A stretch of DNA of 64,000 nucleotides from Poa pratensis (lineage: Eukaryota > Streptophyta > Magnoliopsida > Poales > Poaceae): assembly GCA_947311845.1 (NCBI GenBank), contig CAMZMU010000123.1, forward strand, positions 15,855,161-15,919,160, in the 5' to 3' direction. Shown in pieces: positions 35,340 through 46,740 of the stretch (position 1 is its first letter; every line of letters begins with the position of its first letter). The position numbers were made by a program, and so were the translations under genes. A model generated the notes under the pieces. That model had not been told where the DNA came from. It did not search any database and worked only from the letters and a program-made list of their open reading frames with translations.

Positions 35340-35810
35340 TCTTTAAATAAAAACTTCGGCACCTCGAGAGTGAGCTCGGGGACTGCCTCGCTCTTATGAT
35401 TGCATGTTTCTTTTTGTTTGTACTCTTTCTTCGTTCGTATGCCGAACTATTTTGAACCTCGTCTCAAACTTCAAGTACTGTATGCTATGTAACTAATCTT
35501 GTGACTCGACTGACGAACGCCAGCATGGCAGTCAAGAGCAAAGACGAAAGAACATGGGAAACATGAAAATGAACTCGGGGACTCGGTCCAAAAAGACAGT
35601 TCGGCATATGTCGTTTACTAACCCCTGTTTTTACTTTTTTTTATGTCGGATGACTTTGAAACATACCTCGGAATTTACCAAGTACTGTATGCTATGAACA
35701 ACAATCTTGTGACTCGACTGTCGAACGCCAGAATGGCAGACAAGAGCAAAGAATGCCAAATATAGTAAACACGAAAGTAAACTCGAGCAATCATTCAAAA
35801 GGATTCGACA
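35340..35810 (+). repeat. ~207 bp tandem duplication 3' of pol
   Basis: TACTGTATGCTATG starts at 35476 and 35683. Each copy continues with ATCTTGTGACTCGACTG and a GAACGCCAG-ATGGCAG-CAAGAGCAAAG block. It lies between the pol stop and the end of the antisense gene. Confidence 0.7.
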
Positions 35811-35940
35811 TAAAGCTTAGAAAAGCATGGTTCGAATGAGCATGATAGTAATAGAGGTAGCAAAGGAACTACTTAAGTTTGATTACATCTGCGTCCCGGC
35901 ATACCGGGGATTTAATGAAGTTTTTTGGCCAAGCATAAGT

Positions 35941-38900
35941 TCAGGTCGAGGCATCAGGAATTACGTCGGCAGCAGCCGATGTAGCAGGGATTTCGTCCGG
36001 AGCCGAGGTAGCCTGGGAAGTGCTGGCAACGTCGGCAGTAACCTCGGCACCAGGTTGTGGAGAAGCCTCGGTTTCTGCTTCGCGGGTTTCACCGCCGTCA
36101 CCTTGCTCGGCCTCGACGTCGGATTCTGTTTCGTATTCCTCGTCTTCTGGCTCGTAATCCTCGGCGTCGGAGTAGGTGTCTCCTTCGCTCAAGTTCTTCG
36201 TGGTGGCATATCCAGCAAAGTAGTTGGCCATCTTTTGGCGGCGCGCGACAAGGATCGGGTCGGACGACCAAGGTGAGCCTCGCCGGAGAGTGTTCATCTT
36301 CTCGAGGTCGATCTTCTCGCACCAAGTCATGATAAACCTGAGAGCGGCATCAGCTCCAGCGCGAGCTGAAGATGAGCGCCACTCTCGCAATCTTCTTTCG
36401 GTGTCGCGAAGCTGGGCGGCGAGCTCGGGCGTAGATTTGGGAGCGTCGGCAAGAGGCCATAAGGCTCGGAAAGCAGACGCACCTGCATCAAGAAGTTCCG
36501 ACCCAATGGTTTTCAAGGGATTGATCCGAGCCTTGATGGCCACGATGTGGTCCTCAACGGTCCAGACGGGGTTCGTCTCCTTACGCCTCTCCCTGTGCCG
36601 AGCAGTGATACTGCGGGCCGAGACTTGGGTGTAGGTGAAATGCTCTGCAGAAGGATAGCATGTTAATAATGAAAGAGATAGTTCGGCAAAGAGCCGGTGT
36701 GAGGACAAAGCAAAGCTAAGGGGGCAAGAAACTTACCGTCCATCTCGCGGTTGATAGTTTGCAGCGTCGGGAGAAACTGGTTGACCTGCGCTTGCAGAGC
36801 TTCCAAAGCCTCTGTGGCCGAGGTGGCGCGGGTCTCGGCTAACTGGAGCGCTTCCTGGTGATCCTTGGCGGCATCCTCCCGAAGTTTCTTCTCTGTTTCG
36901 ACAACACTGGCCTTTTCCGCCTGCAGCTGCTCTTTTTCAGACGTCCGCAGCTCAGTGATGCGCTTGAGCTCCTTTACCAGACGAGCTACTTCGGCTTTCT
37001 CTTGTTGTAGCTTCTCGTCCAAAGAGTTCTTTTCTGCAAGGACGGCCTTGTGCTCGTCGTGGAGTTTCTTGTGGTCAAACAAGAGGGTATGAAAGATATC
37101 CGTGCGGACGTTCATAGTATTCTGCAAGGAAGAAAAACATAGCTCGGTTAGAAAGGCTATACCTCGACAAGAGTCTCGGGGACTCGGAGTCAAATCATTG
37201 GGAAAATGTTGCCGGGGTATGCCTCGACAGGAGTCTCGGGGACTCGTACCCGAGGTGCATGCTAAAGTAAGTAAAATGGTTTGGATACGTCGGATGAAAA
37301 TGGAAAGTTGAGATTCAAGCCAAACAATTTTAACTCCGGCGGAGCGTCAATAGTTTACCTCGAATCTCGGGGACTGGGAATGGTGGATATTAGATGAGAT
37401 ACTGCATGAAAGTAAAGAGAATAGGACTTACGTCGATGTTTTGAGCAGCACGCAGGGCAGCAGTTTGTAGATCATATACGCTTCGGCCGCAGGCGCTGTT
37501 TCCCGCAGGATGCTCAGCCACCGGAGCAGCTAGGGAGGCCGAGGAGACCTCGTCTGCAGAATTCCAGTCTGCATTGTAGTGTTCCAAGGAGCCGAGGCTC
37601 TGGTCACTGTCAGTGCGCAGAGGAGGAAATCCCCACGGTCCGCCCTGCTCGATGCCCCTAACCGAGGCCTCCAAGGCCAAAGCAGCCTCGGAGCTTGAAG
37701 CAGGCCGGTTATCCAATATAAGAGATGCCCTCCGAGCATATTCTTCGGCCGGAGGGGCAGTCTCATCAACGGGTGCGGCGAATGGAGGAATTCGGCGTGT
37801 CACCGGGGGAGGAGACCTCGGTTGCATCCTTGAAGGAGAAGAGATAGTCAGGGTGCCAGACCCAGATGTTGGTTTGGGGGTGACCTTAGACTTCACCGTC
37901 TCTTTCTCTTTCTCCTTGCCCTTCTCCAACGGCAAGGTAGTCTGGCGAACTGGTTTTTGGGGCTGTTGCTTGGGCTGCTGCTTGGGCTGTTGCTTCTGCT
38001 GATGCTTCTGCTGTTGCTGCTGTTGGTTGCGGGCAGTCTGGCTGCGGGGGGAGAGTCGAGGCTCCGGCAAGGCGGTAGCCGGAGTTCTGGCGCGATTGGT
38101 CCCCGCATCCGTTTGAGGACGCGGAGAAGTCTGACCTCGGGTGGGGGCAGATTTCCCCAAGGCCGGGCCAGACCTCGGTGGAGGAGATCCGGGGCGAGAG
38201 TTCGTCGGGGTGGTCGTGGCTTCAGAGGCACCAACGGGTGCAGTCATGGAGGATACCTCCTGATCCACGTCTATGGGGTCACTGCAACGAAGGAAGATGG
38301 TTAAGTGTTAATACCGAGGTAATATGTTTAAGCAACAAACATTGTTGGCTATAGAAGCAAAGCATTACCCATCCGAGGTAGGAAACCTCTTGCCCCCTCG
38401 GGCATGAGGAGGATTTCCGGACTTCTTCAGCCGACGTCTCTTGACCGGAGCCTCAGTGGGTCCGGAGGCTCCAGTGGCGGATGGTTCGGCGGCCGAAGTT
38501 GCGGCACCAGCGCGTTTCCGGCTGGTTGCTGGAGTAAAGTTCGGAAGGTGAGGAAGGCAGGAGATAGGTACCGCGTTTATTGGTTCCATGACGAGAAACC
38601 CCTCCTCGTCATCCGAAATCTCTTGAACTGAAGCTTGTGCTTGAGGCTTACCCGCGGTGGTGATGCGGGCCGAGGCAATGGGCATATAATCCTCGTTGTC
38701 AGGGTCCACGTTGGATGGTGGGTCCTCGACAGGGAGATCCTTGCCGAAGTGGTCCGCAGGATGGACTCCATCCTCGGCGGTCTGGCGGGAGAACAGCTGT
38801 ATGGCAGACATATGAAAAGGAGTTAGGAAGAAAATTGTCAAGATGAACGTCGGTAGCAAGACCTCGGTGGTAAAGGAGTACGAAGAAAACGTCGGAATAG

Positions 38901-39864
38901 CGTACCTGTTTCGCTGGCTTGGTCCGGTAGTGGGGTTCCTTCCCCATGTCCAAGCGTCAGGGATCTTGGACTTGGTGATAGCTCGGACTCGCCGAGCTAC
39001 CGCGGCGTTGTCCAGTGCAACGTGCGTATGGCGGGTGGGGTCATAAAGACCGCTCATGTGGCAGATCTTGTGAGACCTCGCCTGGAGAGGGGAGACCCTG
39101 CGCTTCACGAATGTGCAGGCCAGGTCATCAGCCGTCAGGACTTTCCCGTCGTTTCCGGGGTCCTCCGGGTCCTGCCATTTCGCAATGTACTCATGGATGG
39201 ACTTGAGTTCGCCGCTGTGAGGGGGAGTGTAGTCCCAGTTGAGCTGTTCTGTAGGAGGGCTGAGGTTAAACGCCGGCAGGTTGAGGAGGTCCTCTTCGCC
39301 GGAGTTCTTCACGTAAAACCACGTCCGGAGCCACTTGCGAACGGTGTCCGGAGTAGTGATACGTGGGAAGATGGAGTTTCGGCGAGGAGCTACGGTGGCA
39401 GCTCCGCAGGCGGTTAATTGCTTGGGCAGATCCTTGTTCTTTGGATCCGGGATCACTTGCCGCTTGAGTTGGAAGTAGCGAGAAAAGAGGTCTACCGTGG
39501 CTTTGAGGCCGAGGTATCCCTCAGAGAAGGAAACGATGCAGGAGAGAGTGGTGATGGCGTTGGCGGGGAGGTGATGAACCTGGAGTCCGAACTTGTCGAG
39601 GAAGCTCCGGAAGAAATCACTAACGGGCAGTCCGAAGCCGCGCTGGAAGTGCGCGACGAAGACCACCCGTTCCCCTTCCTTGACTTGAGGCTCGAGTTCG
39701 CCCTCTGGCAGGCGACACTCTACCCCGGCGGGAATCCGCCGAGTCGCCCTGAGCCACTGGATTTCGTCCGGAGTTACATCCGAACCTTCCCAGCCGGCTC
39801 GTTCTCCGACCTCCAGTTCGAGGTCTGGAACCTCGGTTTGTTCCGAAGTCTCAGGAGGAGACAT
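35941..39864 (-). CDS. Antisense gene of Tat element (Transposase_28-like N-terminus)
   Basis: On the minus strand the ATG at 39864 opens a frame encoding FQRGFGLPVSDFFRSFLDKF and the surrounding block of the 'putative gypsy type transposon' family (PF04195). Downstream exons are 38281-37432 (Pro/Gln-rich, QQQQQQKHQQKQQ), 37121-36737 (coiled coil, KAVLAEKNSLDEKLQQEKAE) and 36644-35941 (ending in an acidic tail, DAEDYEPEDEEYETESDVEA). All have GT-AG borders and those junctions keep phase. Within the first coding exon a T-rich 109 nt stretch (38905-38797) also has GT-AG ends. Removing it shifts the frame, while keeping it leaves 1144 codons open. A 5' UTR exon (about 40320-40169) precedes. Grande-type Tat elements are known to carry an antisense ORF; its function is unknown. 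Exon chain inferred from sequence only. Confidence 0.75.
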
Positions 39865-40168
39865 CTCGGCAGAATCAATCTGCAGAGAATGCACAGAAGT
39901 TTAGCAAAGGAAAAAGTAAATCTGGAATCTAAGGCTATATCTGGCTAACTCAGGAGGAGTTGGACGGCTATCTAATGTACATAGAGGCACATATATGCTA
40001 GGCGAACGTCTGTCCGAGGTATGAAACTCATTTCTACCCAAAAAAGTATGCGAGTAAGATCTACCGGAGGAGGTAAATAAATTTTATTCAAGAACATATG
40101 AAGAACCAAAGCGCGAAGAGGAAGAAACCTAGGGCAATGCCTAGGGTATCAAGAAAGGGAGTACATAC

Positions 40169-40320
40169 CGTGAAAACGAGGTGCTGAAGGGCGGCGCCGG
40201 TGACGCGGTCGCAGCGGCGACGAAGGAGCTGCTCGTCGGCGGCGGCTGGAACGCGTTTCTTCTCAACCGGAAGCGGCGGCGCTGGTGGCGATGGAGGCGA
40301 GACGGCGAGTGAATGAGGAA
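40169..40320 (-). other. 5' untranslated exon of the antisense gene
   Basis: It has no ATG on the minus strand and is CTCGCC/GCCGCC-rich. It ends in CACG followed by GTATGTAC. The acceptor of the next exon is TCTCTGCAG at 39880, leaving 15 bases before the start codon. Confidence 0.5.
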
Positions 40321-40347
40321 GAAGAGGGAAGCACTGCCCTGGGCCCG

Positions 40348-40355
40348 TATTTATA
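40348..40355 (-). promoter_or_regulatory. TATA box of the antisense gene
   Basis: TATAAATA on the minus strand sits in a GC-rich context about 30 bp upstream of a C/T-rich leader without any ATG. That leader ends in a GTATGT donor at 40168. The geometry fits an RNA polymerase II promoter that is independent of the LTR. Confidence 0.6.
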
Positions 40356-40821
40356 ACCGCGGGCGGTAACTGCGCACTACCGCGCGGTTATCGGAGCGGC
40401 GAGTGGGATCGTTTGTGCACAATGGCCCACGTGGCACGAAGATAGCGGTGGGCGAGCAGGCCACAGGATCGGTTGCAGGAGGCAAACGGCGCGGTTACTG
40501 GAGCGCGAAGCGGCGCAAGCGGGAAACCTCCGCTGACGTGGGCCGCGTGGTGGAAAGCACTCGAGTGCTTTGACTATCGTGGACCAGGAAGTGACGGATG
40601 GGACACGTGAACAGTGTTCTCTGACCGAAGTCAGTAAGGATGCAGAAATCGAGGGGTTGACGTCCGAGATCTCGGCGGATACTCGGAAAAGCAGCATGGC
40701 CCGAGGAACAGACCGATGGATTTCTCGGGTATTGGTTCGGTAACCTGCAAAACATTGTAGCGCATGTGGTTTCGGGTTGAACCTGATGCGGCCTTTCATC
40801 CGAGGCTGCGAGACCACATCA

Positions 40822-40835
40822 GCTTCGGGGACTAC
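40822..40835 (+). other. Polypurine tract of Tat element
   Basis: GCTTCGGGGACTAC directly precedes the TG of the 3' LTR. The TCGGGGACTAC form is common in Tat-type grass elements and primes plus-strand DNA synthesis. Confidence 0.65.
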
Positions 40836-41778
40836 TGTCGGGGGGTTACCCCCGGGTAGGGTAATGATGAGGTAAAGACATGTAAGGTTAAGGCAGTAAG
40901 CTGTCCGAGGGAACGATTGAGCAAGGACGCAGGAGGCGTCATCCGACGTAAGGTGTACGTCCGAGGTATACTTTCCGAGGTATATCCTCCGAGGTATCAA
41001 CCTCGGGGCAGTCAGCTAGCTACCACAGGAATAAGATATTCTCTACCGAGGTATGATCAGGAGTGTTATCCGAGGTTGGCAGCAAGGATCGAGGCATGTC
41101 AGAGAGGTCACGGGTGCCGCAGAGCTCGTAGCCCGAGGCTTCAGAGGACGGCGAGGTCCGTCCACGGGATTCCCGGAAGCTCGGGGGCCTAGGAGCTGAC
41201 TCGGCTATTTCGGGAAAGGTCTACAGGCTAGACCTCGGCAGGCTACTGAAGTATGACCGAAGAGGAAAGCTAGGCCTGGCTGGCCTGACAGTCCGGCCGT
41301 TGGGCTGGCAGGAGGCAGAGGCTTGTCTTCTACCTTTTGGCCATGCCATTGTCAGTTGTAGGCAGGGGTAAAAATGTACTTCGGCCTGTGTATATATGCG
41401 GCTTCTCTACCTCCAGAGAGGAGGAGGCAAAACCCTAGCTCATTTCCCCCTTCGTAGTTTCACTTCTATCTCGAGCTCTCACTTTGGTAGCAACATACAG
41501 CTCGAGGAGCACCTTGTACCTGAGAACCACACTGATATATTGAGAGAGGCAAGGCAGGAGTAGGGGTTTTACTTCCTCACGAAGGCCCCGAACCTGGGTA
41601 CATCGTGGTGTCTTTTGTGTTCTTGGCTTTCTTGGTTTCTTGTTCATGTTCTTGTGGTTTCTTGCATGTTCTTGCTTGTGCACGTCTTGAGTGCATAAAC
41701 CCTCCCCGGATTCCCCCAACGACCGTTCGGCCCCAACTAAGCCATACCCATGGCATCTGCCGTGATCCCACCACGACA
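40836..41778 (+). repeat. 3' LTR of Tat element
   Basis: 943 bp, same ends as the 5' LTR. By eye it differs at about six substitutions and three small indels (for example near 40914, 41168, 41403, 41420-41428, 41455-41475). Confidence 0.92.
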
Positions 41779-41783
41779 GTCAG

Positions 41784-42596
41784 TCTTATTTGGGAAACAT
41801 ACTATCAGGAGGATGTCCGCATGCTGCTAAATCCTGTGGTTCTACTGGTGGCGTGATGTTGCGAAACTGATGGACAAATACAGGACAGTGGCGGCACCTG
41901 AGGTTAATTGTGGCGACTCAGTGCTTTTCTGGTCTGATGCTTGGGAAGTTGGCAATTCTTCTGTTTTGTTAAGCCAAAGATTTGCTCGCTTATTTTCGTT
42001 TGTGAAGGATGACAAGATCTCGGTGAGAGATATGTTGAGGTTAGAGGATAAAACAGTGGAATTCCATTTACCTCTGTCTGGCAGAGCATATGATGAGTGG
42101 GTGCTGCTGTCCAGTTGGCTGGAACAGGTGCAGCTTGATGAGGACATGACAGATGTGTGGAAATGCTCATGGGGAACTTATACTGCTGGTAAATATTATC
42201 GAAGTCTGTATATCAATGTCCAAGTGTGTCCTCTATATAATTGGATCTGGAAGAGTAAGTGTACATTAAGTATAAAAATGTTTGCTTGGCTTATGCTCAG
42301 TGATAGACTGAATACAAAAGACATGCTACAGAGGAGGCATTGGCATGTCACTGATGATTATAATTGTGTCATGTGTTTGCTCAAACTCATGAGGACAGAG
42401 ATCATCTGTTTTTTCAACTGCAATCAGTACCCGCATTTGGAACTATTTGCAAATAAGATGGGAACGGGGGATAACATGCTGCAGATTTTGACAGAAGCTA
42501 GAAGGGATTTCAGTCAACCTTTCTTCGTGGAAGTGGTTTTACTTGCGAGCTGGAGTATCTGGAAAGTGTCGGAATGCACAAATTTTTGAAAGGGTC
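41784..42596 (+). pseudogene. LINE ORF2 C-terminus (zf-RVT region)
   Basis: The frame interrupted at 27389 resumes with LIWETYYQEDVRMLLN. After a one-base shift near 41845 it continues as WWRDVAKLMDKYRT and CGDSVLFWSDAWEVG, the conserved region after plant LINE RT. Later WIWKSKCTLSIKMFAWLML marks the zf-RVT domain. The usual CxxC...H...C cluster is poorly preserved (NCVMCLLKL). The end is followed by a 3' UTR. Confidence 0.8.
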
Positions 42597-42875
42597 CGAC
42601 CTAGGTCTATTCCTGGAAGAGCCGTTTTGTACATGATATTTCTCTCCAGGCACATCGTCTCAAACAGCAGATAAGAACAAGTTATTAGATTGGATAGCCT
42701 CTCTCCCTTGATGTACTCCCCCAGTACTTTCTCATGTTCATAATTAGGTAGGTCTTTCCTCTAACTCTCTCCCCCCTCCTGTATATACTTGTAACTTGCT
42801 GGTGCACGGTTTAATAAAAGGTGGAAAATGGGCTGTGGGGCTTTTGCCTCACAGTAGAAAAGTTTCAAAAAAAAA
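42597..42875 (+). other. LINE 3' UTR and poly-A tail
   Basis: C/T-rich sequence with TTTAATAAAAGGTGG, then GGCTTTTGCCTCACAG and an A-run at 42867-42875. This resembles the ends of other grass LINEs, including the relic ending at 1926. Confidence 0.75.
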
Positions 42876-43315
42876 CTGTAGCTATTCAGAAGGCATAGGT
42901 GTAGCAGGAAACTAACAATGAATATAATTAGTGTAAGTGAGTTAGCTCACTTGTTTCAACAAAAATTCAAGTTTCGTAAGGGAGTTCTTCTCAGACACAT
43001 ACCACTGGATGAATAATGGAAATGGGTGCGCATCAGCAACTACAGAAGTTCGACAGCAGACCCCACTCTCTTCACTCGTGTTACATATCGGGCTGCAAAC
43101 CACGATGCTACTCATCATCCATGATTAACGGTGCAGCCGTGTGCCATCCATGATTAACGGTGCAGCGTGTGCCATCCATGATTATCGGTGCAGACACGTG
43201 GCTGGCTGGTGGCCGGCACCGTCAGCAGCAGGGCACATGTACACGGCCATCATCAGCACTTCAGCAGGGCGCTTCTCAGCTTCGGGCTCAGATTCGCCAA
43301 CCAGATCACAACTCA
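42876..43315. repeat. Spacer with a 28-29 bp x 3 tandem repeat
   Basis: ATCCATGATTAACGGTGCAG recurs at 43117 and 43146, with a variant at 43174. No gene is present. Confidence 0.6.
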
Positions 43316-44988
43316 CTGTTCCATGCTTATATTATACCATTTGCTACATGTTTTATATACACTTCATATCACTTTTATGCATTTTCTGGGACTAACCTAT
43401 TAACAAGATGCCACAGTGCCAGTTCCCTGTTTTCTGCTGTTTTTGGTTTCAGAAAGTTACTTCTGGAAATATTCTCGGAATTGCACGAAACAAAAAGCCA
43501 AGTCCCTATTTTTCCACACGTACACGGAGTCCGAAGGAGAGACGAAGACTCGCCACGAGGTGGCCAAACCACCTGGCGCGCGGCCCCACCTCTGCCGCGG
43601 CCAGCCTGTGGTTTGGGCCCCTCGGGGGTCCGCCAGAATCCCCCTTCGCTTATTATTCCCCGAGGCGTGAAAACCCTAAAGGACCGTAGCCTTTCATCCA
43701 GAACATATTCGCTGCCGCCGCCGTCATCAACCTAATCGGGGGGTTCTGAAGCTCTTCCCGGCACCCTGCCGGAGAGGGGAATCATCACCGGAGGGCTCTA
43801 CATCGCCATGCCACCGCCGGAGGTGCGTGAGTAGTTCATCCTTGGACTATGGGTCCATAGCAGTAGCTAGATGGTTGTCTTCTCCACTTGTGCCATCATG
43901 TTTAGATCTTGTGAGCTGCCTATCATGTTCAAGATCATCTTATTGTAATGCTACATGTTGTGTTTGTTTGGGATCTGACTTATATTGATACCTATGTGGA
44001 GCTGAATATTATATTATCATGTCTATGTCATTTGTGATCTTGCATGCTCTCCGTTACTTGTTGAAGCCTTGGCCAAGTGAATCTGTGACTCCAAGAGGAG
44101 GTATTTATGCATGATAGTTGGGTTCAACCTCTATTTAACCTGGGATTGTGACACAAGTTCTAAGGTTGTAGATGTGTTGTTGCCACTAGGGGTAAAACAG
44201 CAATGCTTTATTCAAGGATGAATGTATTGTTTACATTACGCACATTTTAATGCAATTGTTGTTGCTTGCAACTTAATTATGGAAGGGGTACGGATGTTAA
44301 CCGGAAAGTGGACTATTTAGTCATAGATGCATGCTGGATAGCGGTCTATGTACTTTGTCTAATGCCCAAATGAATCTCATAGTAGACACCACAACTCACA
44401 CATGCATGTTATATGCACTTATCAATTGTCAATTGCCCAGCTGTAATTTGTTTACCCAGCATGTTAGTTATCTTATTGAGAGAGACACACTAGTGAACTG
44501 TGGACCCGGTCCATTCTTTTACATCTGAAATACAATCTACTGCAATCATTGTTCTCTACTGTTTTATGCAAACAAACATCATCTTCCATACGATACGTTT
44601 AACCCTTTGTTTTCAGCAAGCCGGTGAGATTGACAACTCACTATTAAGTTGGGGCAAAAGTAATTTGATTGTGTTGTGCAGGTTCCACGTTGGCACCGGA
44701 ATCCTGGTGTTGCGCCGCACTACTCCTCACCAACACCTTCGAAGCAACCTCGTTTTCCTACTGGTTCGATAAACCTTGGTTTCATACTGAGGGAAAACTT
44801 GCTGCTGCACTCATCATACCTTCCTCTTGGGGTTCCCAACTGACGTGTGACGTACAAGCATTGTTTCTGGTGCTGTTGCCGGGGAGATATTCCCTCGTCA
44901 ACTTAGCGCTAGCAACACGTTTTCTGGCGCCGTTGACGGGGAGATATTCCCTCGTCAATTTAGCGCTAGCAACACGTTTTCTGGCGCC
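43316..44988 (+). repeat. 5' LTR of Athila-like element, 5'-truncated, with PBS repeats at its end
   Basis: Colinear with the 3' LTR from CTGTTCCATGC onward. Many 1-4 base deletions relative to the 3' copy are visible, for example around 44240-44275. The end contains two 57 bp units (44875 and 44932), each reproducing most of the primer-binding site. Confidence 0.75.
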
Positions 44989-45004
44989 GTTGCCGGGGAA
45001 AACC
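44982..45004 (+). other. Primer-binding site of Athila-like element
   Basis: TGGCGCCGTTGCCGGGGAAA follows the second 57 bp unit and leads into unique interior sequence, so this is the functional PBS position. TGGCGCCGTTGCCGGGG is the form seen in Athila-type elements. Confidence 0.7.
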
Positions 45005-46740
45005 GAATTGCTTCTGCAAGGGGAGTCTCTCACACCCAATCTCTTTACTTTGTTATTTGTCTTGCTTAGTTTATTTTTATTTAGTCTTGTTTGCTCTCTT
45101 TATCAAAACACAAAAAAATTAGTTACTTGTTTAATTCGGTTTGATTTTGTTTTTCAAAATGAGTATCCTGAGAACACTAAGTTGTGTGACTTCACTAGCA
45201 CAAACAACAATGATTTCATATGCACTCCTATTGCTCCACCTGCTTCTACAGCAGAATTTTATGAAATTAAACCTGCTTATTAAATCTTGTTATGAAAGAG
45301 CAATTTTCTGGTGTTAGTACTGATGATGCTGCTGCCACCTTAATACTTTGTTGAACTTTGTGAAATGCAAAAGTATAAGGATATGGATGGGGATATTATA
45401 AAACTGAAACTTTTTCCTTTCTCCTTGAGAGGAAGAGCTAAAGAATGGTTTGCTTTCTTGCCTAGAAATAGTATTGATTCTTGGACAAAATGCAAAGATG
45501 CTTTCATAGGGAAATATTATCCTCCTGCTAAGATTATATCCTTGAGAAGTAGCATTATGAATTTTAAACAACTTGATAATGAACATGTTGCTCAAGCTTG
45601 GAAAGAATGAAATCTTTGGTGAAGAATTGTCCCACTCATGGACTGACTACTTGGATGATCATCCAAACCTTTTATGCAGGATTAAATTTTTCCTCAAGGA
45701 ACTTATTGGATTCAGTCTCTGGAGGAGGAACCTTTATGTCCATCACTTTAGGTGCAGCAACAAAGCTACTTGATGATATGATGATCATACTATTCCGAAT
45801 GGCACACCGAAAGAGCTCCTCAAGGTAAGAAGGTAAATTCTGTTGAAGAAACCTCCTCTTTGAGTGATAAGATTGATGCTATTATGTCTATGCTTGTGAA
45901 TGGTAGATCTCATGTTGATCCTAATAATGTTCCTTTAGCTTCATTGGTTGCTCAAGAAGGCATGTTGATGTGAAACTTCATTAAAAACAACAACTTCAAC
46001 AACAATGCTTATAGGAATAATTTTGGTAGCAACAACTATAAGCCTTATCTTCAAATGGTTATGGCAATTCTTATGGTAATTCCTACAGCAACAATAGAAG
46101 TGTGTCCTCTGATCTTGAAGCTATGCTTAAAGAATTTATTAGCACACAAAAAGTTTCAATAAAACTGTTGAGGAAAAGTTTGAAAAAATTGATTCTTGCT
46201 TCTAAAGTTGATAGTCTTGCTCATGATGTTGAAATTCTAAAACTGAAAGTTATGCCTAATGAAGTTAAAGATACTAGTCATTTGCTACAGCAAATGCCAT
46301 TCAAGTTCGAATTGATAATAATATTAAGGATGTTGGCTGAATTGCATGCTAGGTGGGAAAAAGAGGAAAGACTTGAAAAAGAGAATAGTATAGTTAGAGT
46401 TTGTACTATCACCACCACTAGTAATGCTAATGTTTAACATGCTTAGTAAGCCTCCTACTATTGATGGTAATGTTATTGGTGTTGGTAATGTCTCTACTAC
46501 TTCTGCAAAGCGTTTGAAATTGCCTAAAACTGCTGAACTTTTTCTGATAAAAGTGCTGAAATTTTTTCAAACTATTGGAGACAATGGTTCCACCACCATT
46601 GACAATAATGATTTTGATTTTGATGATTGTAACATCTCTGAAGTTATTATGTTCTTGCAAAAATTAGCTAGAAGTCCCAATGCTAGCACTATTAATTTGG
46701 CTTTACAAAGCATATTACAAATGCTTTTTGCAAGCTAGGG
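45005..46740 (+). pseudogene. Degenerate Athila gag
   Basis: Gag landmarks appear in scattered frames. KLKLFPFSLRGRAKEWFAFL and SIDSWTKCKDAFIGKYYPP lie at 45365-45610, and EHVAQAWKE at its end. A shifted block with NCPTHGLTTWMIIQTFYAGL follows at 45598. A coiled-coil block, VDSLAHDVEILKLKVMPNEV, lies at 46102-46437. At least four frameshifts or stops separate them. The protein would have been the particle-forming gag. Confidence 0.75.

Larger units (their letters stand above)
27390..41778 (+). mobile_element. Complete Tat-lineage Ty3/gypsy retrotransposon (14.4 kb)
   Basis: Two 943 bp LTRs (TG...CA) flank a 12.5 kb interior. The order is PBS, gag, protease, RT, RNase H, archaeal-type RNase H, integrase, then a long 3' region carrying an antisense gene, then a polypurine tract. 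The second RNase H and the antisense ORF identify the Tat lineage (Grande/Retand/RIRE2 relatives). The coding region has frameshifts and a stop, so this copy is not autonomous. LTRs differ at only about ten positions by eye, so insertion was recent compared with the host LINE's decay. Confidence 0.92.
23420..42875 (+). mobile_element. 5'-truncated LINE split by a Tat retrotransposon
   Basis: The LINE consists of an ORF1 C-terminal portion, an ORF2 with endonuclease and RT up to 27389, and the ORF2 C-terminus plus 3' UTR from 41784 to an A-run at 42867-42875. The stretch 27390-41778 is a separate LTR element. The two LINE halves join exactly across one GTCAG copy, restoring the frame. The 5' end is uncertain; AACTGTA at 23413-23419 and 42874-42880 might be the target-site duplication, but seven bases including tail A's is weak. 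Confidence 0.8.

Noticed and set aside
23413..42880. AACTGTA as the LINE target-site duplication
   Set aside because: Seven bases, partly provided by the A-tail; kept only as a weak possibility.
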